A DNA stretch of 64,000 nucleotides from Sphingomonas sinipercae (lineage in GTDB: Bacteria > Pseudomonadota > Alphaproteobacteria > Sphingomonadales > Sphingomonadaceae): positions 330,501 through 394,500 of the forward strand of contig NZ_CP049871.1 in NCBI RefSeq assembly GCF_011302055.1. The letters run 5' to 3'. Shown in pieces: positions 1 through 8,911 of this stretch. Position 1 is the first letter of the stretch; every line of letters starts with the position of its first letter. Both the position numbers and the translations under genes were made by a program. The notes under the pieces are model-generated. The model was not told the DNA's origin and made no database searches. It saw nothing but the letters and a program-made list of their open reading frames with translations.

Positions 1-407
1 GCGTTAAGCGGGGGAAGCGGGGAGAAGCCCTCGGCCGCGGCGGGGTAATAGATCGACGATGGGTCGAGCGCCGGCAGGCTCCAGGGACCGCGCGGGGCCA
101 GGGCAGGAAGCGCGCTGGCCACCTGCGCCGCCGGTGCGCTGACCGGCATGTAATAAGGGACTGGGATCGCCATCGGGCGGAATTGCGGAAAATACTGGCC
201 GGGGGCGGCCGCGGCGACCGGTTCGTTCGGCCAGGGCGTCGGCGGCGCCAATTGCGGTTCGAATGACGCCAGTTGCGTCGGCACGATTGGCGGCAGGGCC
301 GCGCGCGCCGGGGTGATCGTAAAGCCGGGGATGGCGCCGAGCGCGGTCATCCGGACAGCCGCCCAGCCCGCTATTGCAAGAGTCAGGAACCGAAGTGGTG
401 CGCTCAT
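1..407 (-). CDS. Exported proline-rich protein, partial (3' end outside window)
   Basis: The reading frame opens at an ATG (405-407) that overlaps the stop of the upstream glycosyltransferase in an ATGA junction, and runs open to the left edge, so only about 135 N-terminal residues are visible. It begins MSAPLRFLTLAIAGWAAV, a short basic start and hydrophobic stretch that fits a signal peptide. The rest is rich in Pro and Ala with tyrosine clusters (VPYYMPV, SIYYPAAAEG). I recognise no domain. In E. coli the NfrB glycosyltransferase partners with the outer-membrane protein NfrA, so translational coupling here suggests an envelope partner of the glycosyltransferase, but that is inference from position only. 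Confidence 0.6.
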   Translation of the reverse strand, partial: MSAPLRFLTLAIAGWAAVRMTALGAIPGFTITPARAALPPIVPTQLASFEPQLAPPTPWPNEPVAAAAPGQYFPQFRPMAIPVPYYMPVSAPAAQVASALPALAPRGPWSLPALDPSSIYYPAAAEGFSPLPPLN

Positions 408-1777
408 GCGCCAACGTCGGCGGGGAAGATATGCCGGGTCTTGTCCCAGACCGGCTTGGAGCGGCCGATGTAAAGGCGGAGCGCGCGGAAGGCGGCGAAG
501 ATGGTGATAAGGTTGCCGACCACCAGGCGCGGGATCGCCAGCAACCCTTCGCGCCAGCCATAGGCCGAGCCGGTGAACGCCACCCGCATCGCGATCCGCC
601 AGGCGAGCAGCCACAGGTTGATCCACAACAGGACCGCAAGCGCCGGGTCGATGCCAATCTGGACCGGCGCGCCGATCGCCTGGGCGACCCACAATTGCCC
701 CCAGAGGAGCGCTGCGAAATAACCGCAGACCAGCAACAGCGCGGCGATCGGCCCGCGCCGGTCGCGCAGCCGCATCCACCGCTCGCCGATGCCGGCGCCC
801 CAGCCCAGCCGGTCCCAGCCGGTCAGCGCGATCCCGCCCAGCCAGCGCGCCTTTTGCCGCACTGCTTCGGAAAAGGTCGACGGGAAGTGGCCGCGGCTGG
901 CGACGACGGCCGGGTTGCCGGGCGCCGCCGGCATGCGCACGAAAATGGTCTTCAGCCCAAGCCCGCCGGCCCGCAGGCCGAGCTCATAGTCTTCGGTCAG
1001 GCTGGCCCCGGCGAACGGTCGCCCTTCCTGCATCGCCGCCATCCGCGCCAGCGTATCGCGCGAGATAGCGCAGCCGACGCCAGCAAGTGGGATGCTGGCG
1101 CCGACTGCTTCCCGGACGACGAGTTCCTTGGTGTGAGCCTCGGCAAACTCGTCGCAATAATGACCCGCGATCCAGCGCGAGCGCGGATCGATCAGCGGCA
1201 GGACTGGCAATTGGATCGCCGCGGCACGATCGATCAAACGGTTGAACACCGCGAATTCGAGCGGGTGGACGACGTCTTCCGCGTCGTGGAGCACGACCGC
1301 TGCCGCGGGCTCGTCCGCGCGAAGCTCATAAGCCAGCAGCGCATCGTAAAGATGGTTGAGGCAGTCCGCCTTCGTCGTTGGCCCGTCCACATCGACGAGC
1401 ACCGGCTCGATCCGGGGGTCGGCGACGGTCGCGATGGCAGCGCCCGTCAGCGGATCGTTGCGATAATGGCCGACGAAAATCCGGTAATTGGAATAGTCGA
1501 TCCGGGCGAGCGACGCGCGCAGCATCTGGGCGATGACCGCCGCTTCGTCCCACGCGGGAACGAAGACGGCGAAGAACGCCTGTCGATCGCCGCCTTCGGC
1601 AAGGGTCTGGCCGAACGCCCGTGGAAAGCGGCGGTAGACGGTCGCCGACCGCCACAGCTGGCGCGCGAAGTAGATGACATCCACGACCAGGTCGTTGATG
1701 GCAAACAGCAGGAACCCCACGCCGCTGAACAGCGCGAGCTCGGACGCAATACGGGTCAGGAAATCGGCGGCGACCAT
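404..1777 (-). CDS. NfrB-like inner-membrane family 2 glycosyltransferase
   Basis: A 457-residue processive-type GT2 protein. An N-terminal membrane span is followed by a GT-A domain with the acidic motif HDAEDVVHP, then LTEDYELGLR and the QKARWLGG signature (the QxxRW box of membrane GT2 enzymes), and C-terminal membrane spans around residues 340-430. The best match in style is the bacteriophage N4 adsorption protein B family (NfrB), which makes or exports an envelope polysaccharide. It is much shorter than E. coli NfrB and has no obvious C-terminal MshEN-like c-di-GMP domain. It is translationally coupled to the exported protein at the left edge. The start at 1777 has no clear ribosome binding site. 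The sugar donor and product cannot be read from the sequence. Confidence 0.8.
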   Translation of the reverse strand: MVAADFLTRIASELALFSGVGFLLFAINDLVVDVIYFARQLWRSATVYRRFPRAFGQTLAEGGDRQAFFAVFVPAWDEAAVIAQMLRASLARIDYSNYRIFVGHYRNDPLTGAAIATVADPRIEPVLVDVDGPTTKADCLNHLYDALLAYELRADEPAAAVVLHDAEDVVHPLEFAVFNRLIDRAAAIQLPVLPLIDPRSRWIAGHYCDEFAEAHTKELVVREAVGASIPLAGVGCAISRDTLARMAAMQEGRPFAGASLTEDYELGLRAGGLGLKTIFVRMPAAPGNPAVVASRGHFPSTFSEAVRQKARWLGGIALTGWDRLGWGAGIGERWMRLRDRRGPIAALLLVCGYFAALLWGQLWVAQAIGAPVQIGIDPALAVLLWINLWLLAWRIAMRVAFTGSAYGWREGLLAIPRLVVGNLITIFAAFRALRLYIGRSKPVWDKTRHIFPADVGA

Positions 1778-1946
1778 CGACTAGAACAGTCGTTCGGCCA
1801 CATATGCGGTGATGGAATCGCTCGGCACTCAGCGCCTCCGGACAAGGGCTTTGATTGAACCGAGCGCGGCTTGGATGGCACAAGCGCGACGAAGTCTCAA
1901 GATTGGATGGTTACCGCATGATAATGGATGCGTTAGGTTGATCGCC

Positions 1947-2429
1947 ATGGCCGGACGCTATCTCCTTGCCGTTTCGGCGCTTGTCGTCGCGGCCCCCGCC
2001 GCTTCCCAGGTAATCTTCGCCCGCGGCCATTGGGCAGCGATGACATTCTCCGGCCGTTGCGAAGCGCGCGCCCGCCCGCTGCGCGCGAACACGGCAGCCG
2101 GGAATGCGTATGCCGGCTTCGCCTTCGAACCGGGCGGCCGCCGCTGGGGTCAATTCTATGCCAAGCTGCGGCGGCCGGTGCGGCCGGGATCGAGCGTGAT
2201 CGTCACGATCGGCAACCAGCCGTTCCTGATTGCCGCCGGCGGCGCGCTTGGGCTGAGCCGGGACAGGCAGCAGCAACGGGCGATGATCGAGGCCGCCCGC
2301 TATGCGACCATGATGCGCATCGAAGCCCGCGATGCATCCGGCCGCCGGTCGGTCGAACGCTACTGGCTGGACGGCGCGGCAACGGCGATCGATGCCGCCG
2401 CCGCGGCCTGCGCTGGCAAAATGCGCTGA
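1947..2429 (+). CDS. Exported IalB-like (invasion associated locus B) family protein
   Basis: A 160-residue protein with a clear signal peptide (MAGRYLLAVSALVVAAPAASQ). I chose the ATG at 1947 rather than the upstream ATG at 1809 because the signal peptide starts there. The mature part, with GQFYAKLRRP, IVTIGNQPFLI, then AMIEAARYATMMRIEARDASG and a C-terminal SxGxxAAIDAAAAAC-like tail, resembles the small IalB superfamily of alphaproteobacteria, which are periplasmic and poorly understood. It lies 25 bases before rlmN and probably shares its transcript. The IalB assignment is by motif resemblance only; a generic exported protein is the alternative. Confidence 0.6.
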   Translation: MAGRYLLAVSALVVAAPAASQVIFARGHWAAMTFSGRCEARARPLRANTAAGNAYAGFAFEPGGRRWGQFYAKLRRPVRPGSSVIVTIGNQPFLIAAGGALGLSRDRQQQRAMIEAARYATMMRIEARDASGRRSVERYWLDGAATAIDAAAAACAGKMR

Positions 2430-2454
2430 TCGGCACTAAATCCCTGTTTCCGCA

Positions 2455-3654
2455 ATGACCGCTGAAACCGCCTTGATGCCGATTCCCGGCGCGATCGATC
2501 CCGTGCCCGTTCCGCGCGGGGCCGATCTCGCTCGCGTTGCCGACGGCCGCATTGAATTGCTCGGCCAGTCGAAGGACGGACTTCGCGCCGCGCTTGAAGG
2601 GGAAGGGCTGGACGCCCGCCAGGCCAAGCTTCGCGCCAAGCAATTGTGGCACTGGATATACAATCGCGGCGTGTCCGACTTCGACTCGATGAGCGACATC
2701 GCCAAGGTGCAGCGCCCGTGGCTGAAAGAGCGCTTCGTCATCTCCAGGCCCGAGGTGGTGGAGGCGCAAGTGTCGTCCGACGGCACCCGCAAGTGGCTGC
2801 TTCGTACGCGCGACGGCAACGACTTCGAAATGGTGTTCATCCCGGACGCCGACCGCGGTACCTTGTGCGTGTCGAGCCAGGTCGGCTGCACGCTCAACTG
2901 CCGCTTCTGCCACACCGGGACGATGCGGCTGGTGCGCAACCTGGAGCCGTCGGAAATCGTCGGCCAGGTGATGCTGGCGCGCGATGCCCTGGGCGAATGG
3001 CCGTCCCAGCCGGACGGGCGGATGCTGACCAACATCGTGATGATGGGGATGGGCGAGCCGCTGTATAATTTCGACCATGTCCGGGATTCGCTCAAGATCG
3101 TCATGGATGGCGACGGGCTGGGCCTGAGCAAGCGGCGGATCACTTTGTCGACGTCGGGCGTGGTTCCGATGATGGGCCGCTGCGGCGAGGAGATCGGGGT
3201 CAATCTGGCGGTCTCGCTGCACGCCGTGACCAAGGAGGTGCGCGACGAGATCGTGCCGATCAACCGCAAGTATGGCATCGAGGAGTTGCTTCAGGCTTGC
3301 GCCGACTACCCGGGGGCGAACAATGCCCGGCGGATCACGTTCGAATATGTGATGCTGAAGGACAAGAATGACAGCGACGAAGATGCGCGCGAGTTGGTCC
3401 GCCTGATCCGCCACTACAAGCTGCCGGCGAAGGTCAACCTGATCCCGTTCAACCCGTGGCCGGGCGCGCCTTACGAATGCTCGACGCCGGAGCGGATCCG
3501 GGCGTTCAGCAACATCATCTTCGAAGGCGGGATTTCCGCACCCGTTCGAACGCCGCGCGGCCGCGACATCGACGCCGCCTGCGGCCAGCTGAAGACCGCC
3601 AGCGAGAAGAAACGGCGCTCTGTCATCGACGCCGAGACCGAGGCGGCCGGCTAG
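2455..3654 (+). CDS. rlmN: Dual-specificity 23S rRNA/tRNA adenine-C2 methyltransferase RlmN
   Basis: A 399-residue radical-SAM enzyme that methylates A2503 of 23S rRNA and A37 of some tRNAs. The radical-SAM cluster motif is visible as [12 protein letters not shown] (CxxxCxxC). [14 protein letters not shown] is the family GEP motif, and [11 protein letters not shown] and NLAVSLHA follow in the expected order. The C-terminal part [12 protein letters not shown] contains the Cys that, in E. coli RlmN, resolves the methylated intermediate. Length is normal. It follows the IalB-like gene closely and precedes cfa by 60 bases. Confidence 0.96.
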   Translation: MTAETALMPIPGAIDPVPVPRGADLARVADGRIELLGQSKDGLRAALEGEGLDARQAKLRAKQLWHWIYNRGVSDFDSMSDIAKVQRPWLKERFVISRPEVVEAQVSSDGTRKWLLRTRDGNDFEMVFIPDADRGTLCVSSQVGCTLNCRFCHTGTMRLVRNLEPSEIVGQVMLARDALGEWPSQPDGRMLTNIVMMGMGEPLYNFDHVRDSLKIVMDGDGLGLSKRRITLSTSGVVPMMGRCGEEIGVNLAVSLHAVTKEVRDEIVPINRKYGIEELLQACADYPGANNARRITFEYVMLKDKNDSDEDARELVRLIRHYKLPAKVNLIPFNPWPGAPYECSTPERIRAFSNIIFEGGISAPVRTPRGRDIDAACGQLKTASEKKRRSVIDAETEAAG

Positions 3655-3714
3655 CAGTTGCGCGGCGCTGGTGACGCGGCGTAGCTTGGCGCAATCCAGA
3701 AGAGCGAGGCGTCT

Positions 3715-4992
3715 ATGTCGCTGATTGGGCGGTTCATCGACCAAATCCTGCCGGTCGGAAGCATCACCATCGTCGAAGCCGACGGGAAGCGCGGCACCTA
3801 TGGCCCGGGCGGCGGCAAGCATGTCACCATCCGCTTCCACGACAAAAGCGTGGCGCTCGAAATCTTCCGCAACCCGCGACTGCGGTTCGGCGAATTGTAC
3901 ATGGACGGGCGCGTCACCGTCGAGGACGGCACCATCCTCGACCTGCTCAAGCTGGTGGTCGGCGCCAAGCCCTGGGAACGGGGCGGCGGACGCAAGGCGC
4001 TCGGCAAGGGCAAGGTGAAGTGGATCAAGCGCCTGTTCCGCAACAACAACCCGAAGCGCGCGAAAATGAACGTCGCGCACCATTACGACATCGGCAACGC
4101 CCTGTACCGGCTCTTCCTCGACGAGGACATGCAGTACAGCTGCGCTTACTTCACCGATCCGGAAAACTCGCTGGAGCAGGCGCAGCTCGACAAGAAAGCG
4201 CACATCGCGGCGAAGCTTCACCTGCAGACGGGGCAGCGCGTGCTCGACATCGGCTGCGGCTGGGGTGGGATGGCGATCTTCCTGCACCAGGTCGCCGGGG
4301 TCGATGTCCTGGGCGTGACCTTGTCGGAAGAACAGCTCAAGCTTGCCCGCGAGCGGGCGGACGCGGCGGGCGTCTCCGACCACGTCAAGTTCGAGCTGAT
4401 CGATTACCGGCAGATCGACGGCAAGTTCGACCGCATCGTCTCGGTCGGCATGTTCGAGCATGTCGGCGCGAAACATTACGACGAATTCTACGCCAAGTGC
4501 CGCGAGCTGCTGGCCGACGACGGGGTCATGCTGCTGCACACGATCGGCAAGTTTGGCGGCGCCGGCGGGCCCGACCCCTTCACCGACAAATGGATCTTCC
4601 CCGGCTATCACTTGCCCAGCCTGTCGCAGATGTGCGCGGCGAGCGAAAAGTCGAAGATGATCGTCAGCGACGTGGAGAATTTGCGCCTGCATTACGCCTA
4701 TACGTTGCGCAACTGGCTGCAGCGGGCGGAGGCGAACCGCACCAAGATCGAGGCGCTGTACGACGCGCGTTTTTTCCGGATGTGGGAATTCTACCTGGCC
4801 GGCGGGATCGTCATGTTCGAAGACGGCGCCGCCTGCGTGTACCAGACGCAATATATCCGCGACCGCCGGGCGCTGCCGATCACCCGCGATTACATGGCGC
4901 AGGCGGAGCAAAAGTACCGCGAAGCCTCGGGCAAAAAGAAAGGCCCGGCGCCGAAACGCCGAGCCTCTCCAGGCAAGCCCAAGGCCGGTTAG
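3715..4992 (+). CDS. cfa: Cyclopropane-fatty-acyl-phospholipid synthase family methyltransferase
   Basis: A 425-residue SAM-dependent enzyme predicted to add a methylene bridge to unsaturated acyl chains of membrane phospholipids. The N-terminal lipid-binding half is followed by the motif HHYDIGNALYRLFLDEDMQYS, the SAM-binding loop VLDIGCGWGG, VLGVTLSEEQ and the conserved SVGMFEHVG. The C-terminal tail is lysine and proline rich (GKKKGPAPKRRASPGKPKAG), and the DNA encoding it doubles as the terminator of the opposing gene. The start has a GAGCGAGG sequence upstream. The 3' end overlaps the convergent EF-hand gene by 4 bases. Related fatty-acid methyltransferases acting on the same substrates cannot be excluded. 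Confidence 0.9.
   Translation: MSLIGRFIDQILPVGSITIVEADGKRGTYGPGGGKHVTIRFHDKSVALEIFRNPRLRFGELYMDGRVTVEDGTILDLLKLVVGAKPWERGGGRKALGKGKVKWIKRLFRNNNPKRAKMNVAHHYDIGNALYRLFLDEDMQYSCAYFTDPENSLEQAQLDKKAHIAAKLHLQTGQRVLDIGCGWGGMAIFLHQVAGVDVLGVTLSEEQLKLARERADAAGVSDHVKFELIDYRQIDGKFDRIVSVGMFEHVGAKHYDEFYAKCRELLADDGVMLLHTIGKFGGAGGPDPFTDKWIFPGYHLPSLSQMCAASEKSKMIVSDVENLRLHYAYTLRNWLQRAEANRTKIEALYDARFFRMWEFYLAGGIVMFEDGAACVYQTQYIRDRRALPITRDYMAQAEQKYREASGKKKGPAPKRRASPGKPKAG
4932..4966 (-). terminator. Rho-independent terminator of the EF-hand gene, inside cfa
   Basis: On the minus strand AGGCTCGGCG pairs with CGCCGGGCCT (10 pairs, one G-U) around the loop TTTCGG, and TTCTTTTTG follows. It sits 23 bases past the stop of the EF-hand gene, entirely within the last codons of the opposing cfa gene. 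Confidence 0.8.
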
Positions 4993-5570
4993 CCGCGGGG
5001 GCGGCCGCCCATGCGCTGATGCGCGGCGCGCATTTCGTCACCGGTCAGCCGTCCATCGCGATTGGTGTCGGCAGCGTCGAAGTGCGCGGCGGCGGCGCCG
5101 GTTGCTTCCTGCAGCGAGACGCGTCCGTCACGGTTGGAGTCGGCCATCTGGAACATCCGCCCGCCAAGTGCGGCCATGTGCATCCGGCCGCCCATATGCC
5201 CGCGCATCGCCATCTTGCCCTGGCCCGCGTGCGCCTGGTGAGCGCTGTCGAATTCGACTCGGCTGATCGCGCCATCCTTGTTGGCGTCGAGCCGGTCGAA
5301 GCGCTTGCCGCGGACTTGGGCGATCTTGTCCTGCCGGCGGTCCTTGTTCATCGCGCGAAGCGAAGCCAGTTCCGCCTGGGTGACGAAACCGTCGCGGTTC
5401 TGGTCGGCGCGGGCGAAATGCTGCTGCACCTGCTGCAGCAATTGCGCGCGGTTCATTTCCTTCATCATCATCTGATGATGGGGCGCCTGGGGGGCCGGCT
5501 GCTGCGCGATCGCGGGCGCGAAGGCGGCGAGGCCAAGGGCCGCGACGGCGGCGAGAAGTTGAGTGCGCAT
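4989..5570 (-). CDS. Secreted protein with four EF-hand calcium-binding loops
   Basis: A 193-residue protein with a signal peptide (MRTQLLAAVAALGLAAFAPAIAQ). It carries four canonical 12-residue EF-hand loops of the form DxNxDGxxxxxE at about residues 56-67, 95-106, 144-155 and 168-179 (for example DQNRDGFVTQAE and DTNRDGRLTGDE). A Met/His-rich linker at about 111-140 (GKMAMRGHMGGRMHMAA) might add metal binding. It is predicted to bind Ca2+ in the periplasm or outside; the partner is unknown. The start is supported by a perfect AGGAGG 10 bases upstream. It is a single gene with its own terminator. Confidence 0.9.
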   Translation of the reverse strand: MRTQLLAAVAALGLAAFAPAIAQQPAPQAPHHQMMMKEMNRAQLLQQVQQHFARADQNRDGFVTQAELASLRAMNKDRRQDKIAQVRGKRFDRLDANKDGAISRVEFDSAHQAHAGQGKMAMRGHMGGRMHMAALGGRMFQMADSNRDGRVSLQEATGAAAAHFDAADTNRDGRLTGDEMRAAHQRMGGRPRG

Positions 5571-5639
5571 GTGATGTAACCTCCTGAAGACTGGGGGGTT
5601 TCCTAGTGCGACTCGGCTGTATGGAGGTTGAATGATTTG

Positions 5640-7205
5640 TCAGCGCGGCGTGTAGGCGCGGACGCTGATGATGCCCCACTGGCGCTCTGGCCCGGGGCGG
5701 CGGACCCGGGCGAGTTCGCGCGGCAGGTCCCCGGCGGGGTCGATGACATCGCTTTGCCGGGCTAGCAGCCAGATGGTCGGAATCCGGGCGAGCGCGGGAT
5801 CGTTCGCGGCGGCGCGCGCCTGCTCCGGCGTAAGCGACTTGACCGCCGGCGACCCGGCCCGGACCAGCCCTGGCGAAGCAACTGCTGGATAAGGGTCGGG
5901 AAGCGCGCGCGTCTGGGTGCCGTTGTTCCAGCCGGCGGCCGCGAGGGGCAGGGCGCTGTCGTTGGGATATAGCCAGACCTGGTCCGACGGGCCGACGTTG
6001 CGGTCGAGGTAAGCCGCGACCTCCCGCCACTGCTCGTTCGCCGGCCGAAGCGCGACCTGCATCGCGCCGACAAGCAAGGATGCGGCGAGGGCACCGCCAA
6101 TGAGCATCCGCTCCCGCGAAACCTCGGTGCGGGCGAGCGCTCCGGCCATGGCGAGGTATGCGGGGATCATGGCCCCGGCGAGCGCGCGCGGGAGGAAGAC
6201 CGGCATGAACAGGAAGGAGATGGCGGCGGCCATGAGTGCCGGCCCAAAGCCGGCGACGAGGAGCGCCTTGTCGCCGGTCCAGCCGCGGCCGGCCATTGCG
6301 TGGTCGCACGCCCGCTTGAGCAGAAGCAGCATCGCAATCGCCGCAATGCCGGTGACGACGCCGAGCAATTCGAACGGGATCGAGTAAAGCGTCAACAGGA
6401 GCAGGACCATCGCCGGCTCCCATTTAAGCCAGCCGCTGCCCCAGTCGCCGGCCCGGGCGACGATCATCGCCAGGCAGGGCGCGTAGACGATTGCGACGGC
6501 GGCGCCGACGGCGATCCCCCGCCAGATCCGGGCCCGTGTCGGTTTCGACAGCCAGGCTGGAAGCAGTGCGGCCGCCAGCGCGATTGCATACAGCGGCCCA
6601 AGGCCATGCGACCACAGCACGATCTCGATGCCGCCGCCGAGCAGCAGCCACGATCCCCAGCGTCCCGGGCCGCCGCAGGCGAACTGGCGGAACAGGCGAA
6701 GCAGCGCGAGCACCGCCACGGCGTAGGCAAGGATCAGCAGCGGATAAGGCCGCGCCTCCTGCCCAAGCAGGACCAGCATCGGCGAACAGGCGACGAGGAT
6801 GCCGGCAATCGCGATCCGCAGCGACGGCCGGGGCGACGGGTCCTGGCGTTCCTGTTCGCGCACCGCTGCGGCCACCACTGGCACCGTCGCGACGGCGCAG
6901 ATGACGGAAAAGGCGCGGAGCGCGATTTCGCTTCCCCCCCACAGGCCGCGCCACAGCTTCAGCACCGAATAGTAAAACGGCGGATGCGGCTCGTAGGTCG
7001 GCACGACTGCCCACAATTCATGCCAGCCGCGCGTCGAGAACCAGGCGCTATAGGCCTCGTCCAGCCACAGCGGTCGGAGGTCCAGGCCGGCAAGGCGGAC
7101 CGCCAGCGCGAGCGCCGTAAGGGCGACGACCAGCCAAGCAGCGGAAGGGCGCGGCTTGACCAGCGAGGGGCGTTCGATCGCAATTGCCGGGAAGACGGCG
7201 TTCAT
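5640..7205 (-). CDS. Polytopic GT-C glycosyltransferase (ArnT/PMT-like, family 39 type)
   Basis: A 521-residue membrane protein with roughly a dozen hydrophobic segments. The first periplasmic loop contains LRPLWLDEAYSAW and later EPHPPFYYSVLKLW. This Asp-Glu plus HPP/LY pattern is typical of GT-C enzymes that use polyprenyl-phosphate sugars (ArnT, PMT and the glycosyltransferase 39 family). The C-terminal third (from about residue 400, WREVAAYLDRNVGPSDQVWLY) is a soluble periplasmic domain. It likely transfers a sugar from a lipid carrier to an envelope acceptor. The GtrA/GT2 pair at 9595-10958 could supply its donor, which is inference from position. It is divergent from the membrane protein that starts at 7256. 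Confidence 0.8.
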   Translation of the reverse strand: MNAVFPAIAIERPSLVKPRPSAAWLVVALTALALAVRLAGLDLRPLWLDEAYSAWFSTRGWHELWAVVPTYEPHPPFYYSVLKLWRGLWGGSEIALRAFSVICAVATVPVVAAAVREQERQDPSPRPSLRIAIAGILVACSPMLVLLGQEARPYPLLILAYAVAVLALLRLFRQFACGGPGRWGSWLLLGGGIEIVLWSHGLGPLYAIALAAALLPAWLSKPTRARIWRGIAVGAAVAIVYAPCLAMIVARAGDWGSGWLKWEPAMVLLLLTLYSIPFELLGVVTGIAAIAMLLLLKRACDHAMAGRGWTGDKALLVAGFGPALMAAAISFLFMPVFLPRALAGAMIPAYLAMAGALARTEVSRERMLIGGALAASLLVGAMQVALRPANEQWREVAAYLDRNVGPSDQVWLYPNDSALPLAAAGWNNGTQTRALPDPYPAVASPGLVRAGSPAVKSLTPEQARAAANDPALARIPTIWLLARQSDVIDPAGDLPRELARVRRPGPERQWGIISVRAYTPR

Positions 7206-7255
7206 CCAGCCGAGCCCTAAGCAGGTTTGGTTAACAGCCGGTAAGGCGACGCCGC

Positions 7256-8911
7256 ATGGACAATCGGGGCATTGCCGCTAGTGACCGCCGCTTCGCTTCT
7301 GGAGCAGGTGGGACGATGGCCGGTACGGCCGCGGCAACGAGGGACGGGGCAGACAGGGTACGCGCCTGGTGGGAGGTGCGCTGGCTGATCGCTGTGCTGG
7401 TCCTGCTGAGCGCAATCCCCTTGCTCTATCCCAAGGTCCCGCCGCTGGTGGACCTTCTGGGACACATGGGCCGCTATCGGGTCCAGCTAGACCTCGCGCA
7501 ATCCGAGAGCCTGCAGCGCTTTTACGCGTTCGATTGGGCGGCGATCGGTAACCTTGGCGTCGACCTGTTGGTGGTGCCGCTAGGCGCGGTCTTCGGCCTG
7601 GAACTGGCGGTCAAGCTGATCGTCCTCGCCATCCCGCCGCTGACCGTCGGCGGCTTCCTGTGGGTCTCGCGCGAGGTTCACCACCGGGTCCCGCCAAGCG
7701 CCTTTTTCGCGCTTCCGCTGGCCTATGGCTACCCATTCCTGTTCGGCTTCGTGAACTTCGCATTGTCGATGGCGCTAGCGTTCCTCGCCTTCGCACTCTG
7801 GCTGAACCTTGGCGAGCGCGGGCGGTGGCGGCTTCGCGCAGCGTTGTTCGTGCCCATTTCCGTGATCGTCTTCTTCACCCACGTTTACGGCTGGGGCGCG
7901 CTCGGCCTGCTGTGCTTCTCCGGCGAGGCGGTGCGCCAGCACGACCGCGGCATCGGCTGGGTCCGGGCCGGGGCGAAAGCAGCGGCGCACGCGATGGCGC
8001 TGACGCTGCCGATCGTCATCATGCTGGCCTGGCGAAGCGAGGCGCATGGCGGGATGACCGCGGGCTTCTTCGCGTGGAAATACAAGTGGGAGTGGCTGTA
8101 TTCGGCGCTCCGCGACCGCTGGCAGATCTGGGATCTCGCGTCCCTGGCGATGATCGGGCTGGTCCTGTTGTTCGCCCTGGTCAGCCGCAAGCTGCAATTC
8201 TCCCGCATGCTGGCCTTCTCCGCGATTGTCTTGGCCGCGTCGTTCGTCCTGCTGCCGCGGATCATCTTCGGCTCCGCTTATGCGGACATGCGGCTGGTGC
8301 CGTACATGCTTGCGGTGTTCGTGCTCGCGATCCGGTTCAAGGGGCCGATGCACGTGCCGACCGGGATGCTGCTGGCCGTGTGCGGGCTCGCCTTCTTCGG
8401 GCTTCGCCTGGCGTCCACGACCGCTAGCCTGGCCATCGCCGCCGACGACCAGGCTGCGAAGTTGCATGCGCTCGACCACGTTCCGGCAGGCGCGCGCGTC
8501 GCCAGCCTGGTCGGGCGCGGCTGCATGAAAAGCTGGGACCTTGCCCGCAACTCCCACCTTGGCGCGATGGTCATCGTCCGGCGCAACGGTTTTTCGAACG
8601 ACCAATGGGTGATGGAGGGGATGAACCTGCTCGGCCTGCGTTATCGGGGCGCGGGCGCCTTTTCCTCCGACCCGTCGGAAATGGTGCATCCCAATCATTG
8701 CGGCAGCCGCGAAGCGCCGCGCTCGATCAACCGCGCGCTTGCGACAATTCCGCGCGACGGGTTCGACTACGTCTGGCTGATCGACCCGCTGCCGTTCGAT
8801 CCGCGCCTAGCGCATGGCCTGGAGCCGGTGTGGGCCGGCAACAACGGATCGATCCTGCTCCGTTCAACCGGGGCGGCGAAGGACGGCGATCAGGGACACG
8901 CCAAACGGTAA
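7256..8911 (+). CDS. Polytopic membrane protein of unknown function, possible GT-C type
   Basis: A 551-residue protein with about ten to twelve hydrophobic segments between residues 35 and 390 and a soluble C-terminal domain of about 150 residues (from ASTTASLAIAADDQAAK) with several Cys and His (GRGCMKSWDLARNSHLG). The layout of many spans plus a C-terminal periplasmic domain, and its place in a glycan block, recall GT-C glycosyltransferases, but I cannot see a clear catalytic Asp/Glu loop: the first loop has YPKVPPLVDLLGHMGRY. Starts at 7256 and 7316 are both possible, the latter with AGGTGG just upstream. The 3' end overlaps the convergent methyltransferase by 48 bases. Confidence 0.6.
   Translation: MDNRGIAASDRRFASGAGGTMAGTAAATRDGADRVRAWWEVRWLIAVLVLLSAIPLLYPKVPPLVDLLGHMGRYRVQLDLAQSESLQRFYAFDWAAIGNLGVDLLVVPLGAVFGLELAVKLIVLAIPPLTVGGFLWVSREVHHRVPPSAFFALPLAYGYPFLFGFVNFALSMALAFLAFALWLNLGERGRWRLRAALFVPISVIVFFTHVYGWGALGLLCFSGEAVRQHDRGIGWVRAGAKAAAHAMALTLPIVIMLAWRSEAHGGMTAGFFAWKYKWEWLYSALRDRWQIWDLASLAMIGLVLLFALVSRKLQFSRMLAFSAIVLAASFVLLPRIIFGSAYADMRLVPYMLAVFVLAIRFKGPMHVPTGMLLAVCGLAFFGLRLASTTASLAIAADDQAAKLHALDHVPAGARVASLVGRGCMKSWDLARNSHLGAMVIVRRNGFSNDQWVMEGMNLLGLRYRGAGAFSSDPSEMVHPNHCGSREAPRSINRALATIPRDGFDYVWLIDPLPFDPRLAHGLEPVWAGNNGSILLRSTGAAKDGDQGHAKR

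Noticed and set aside
374..1858. 494-residue open frame on the plus strand opposite the NfrB-like glycosyltransferase
   Set aside because: The minus-strand gene has clear GT2 motifs, while the plus-strand frame is a low-complexity Arg/Asp/Gly-rich antisense reading.
2203..4911. 902-residue open frame on the minus strand opposite rlmN and cfa
   Set aside because: It is a shadow frame of high-GC DNA: both plus-strand genes have full family motifs, while this frame reads as Arg/His/Pro/Ala-rich sequence with no recognisable domain.
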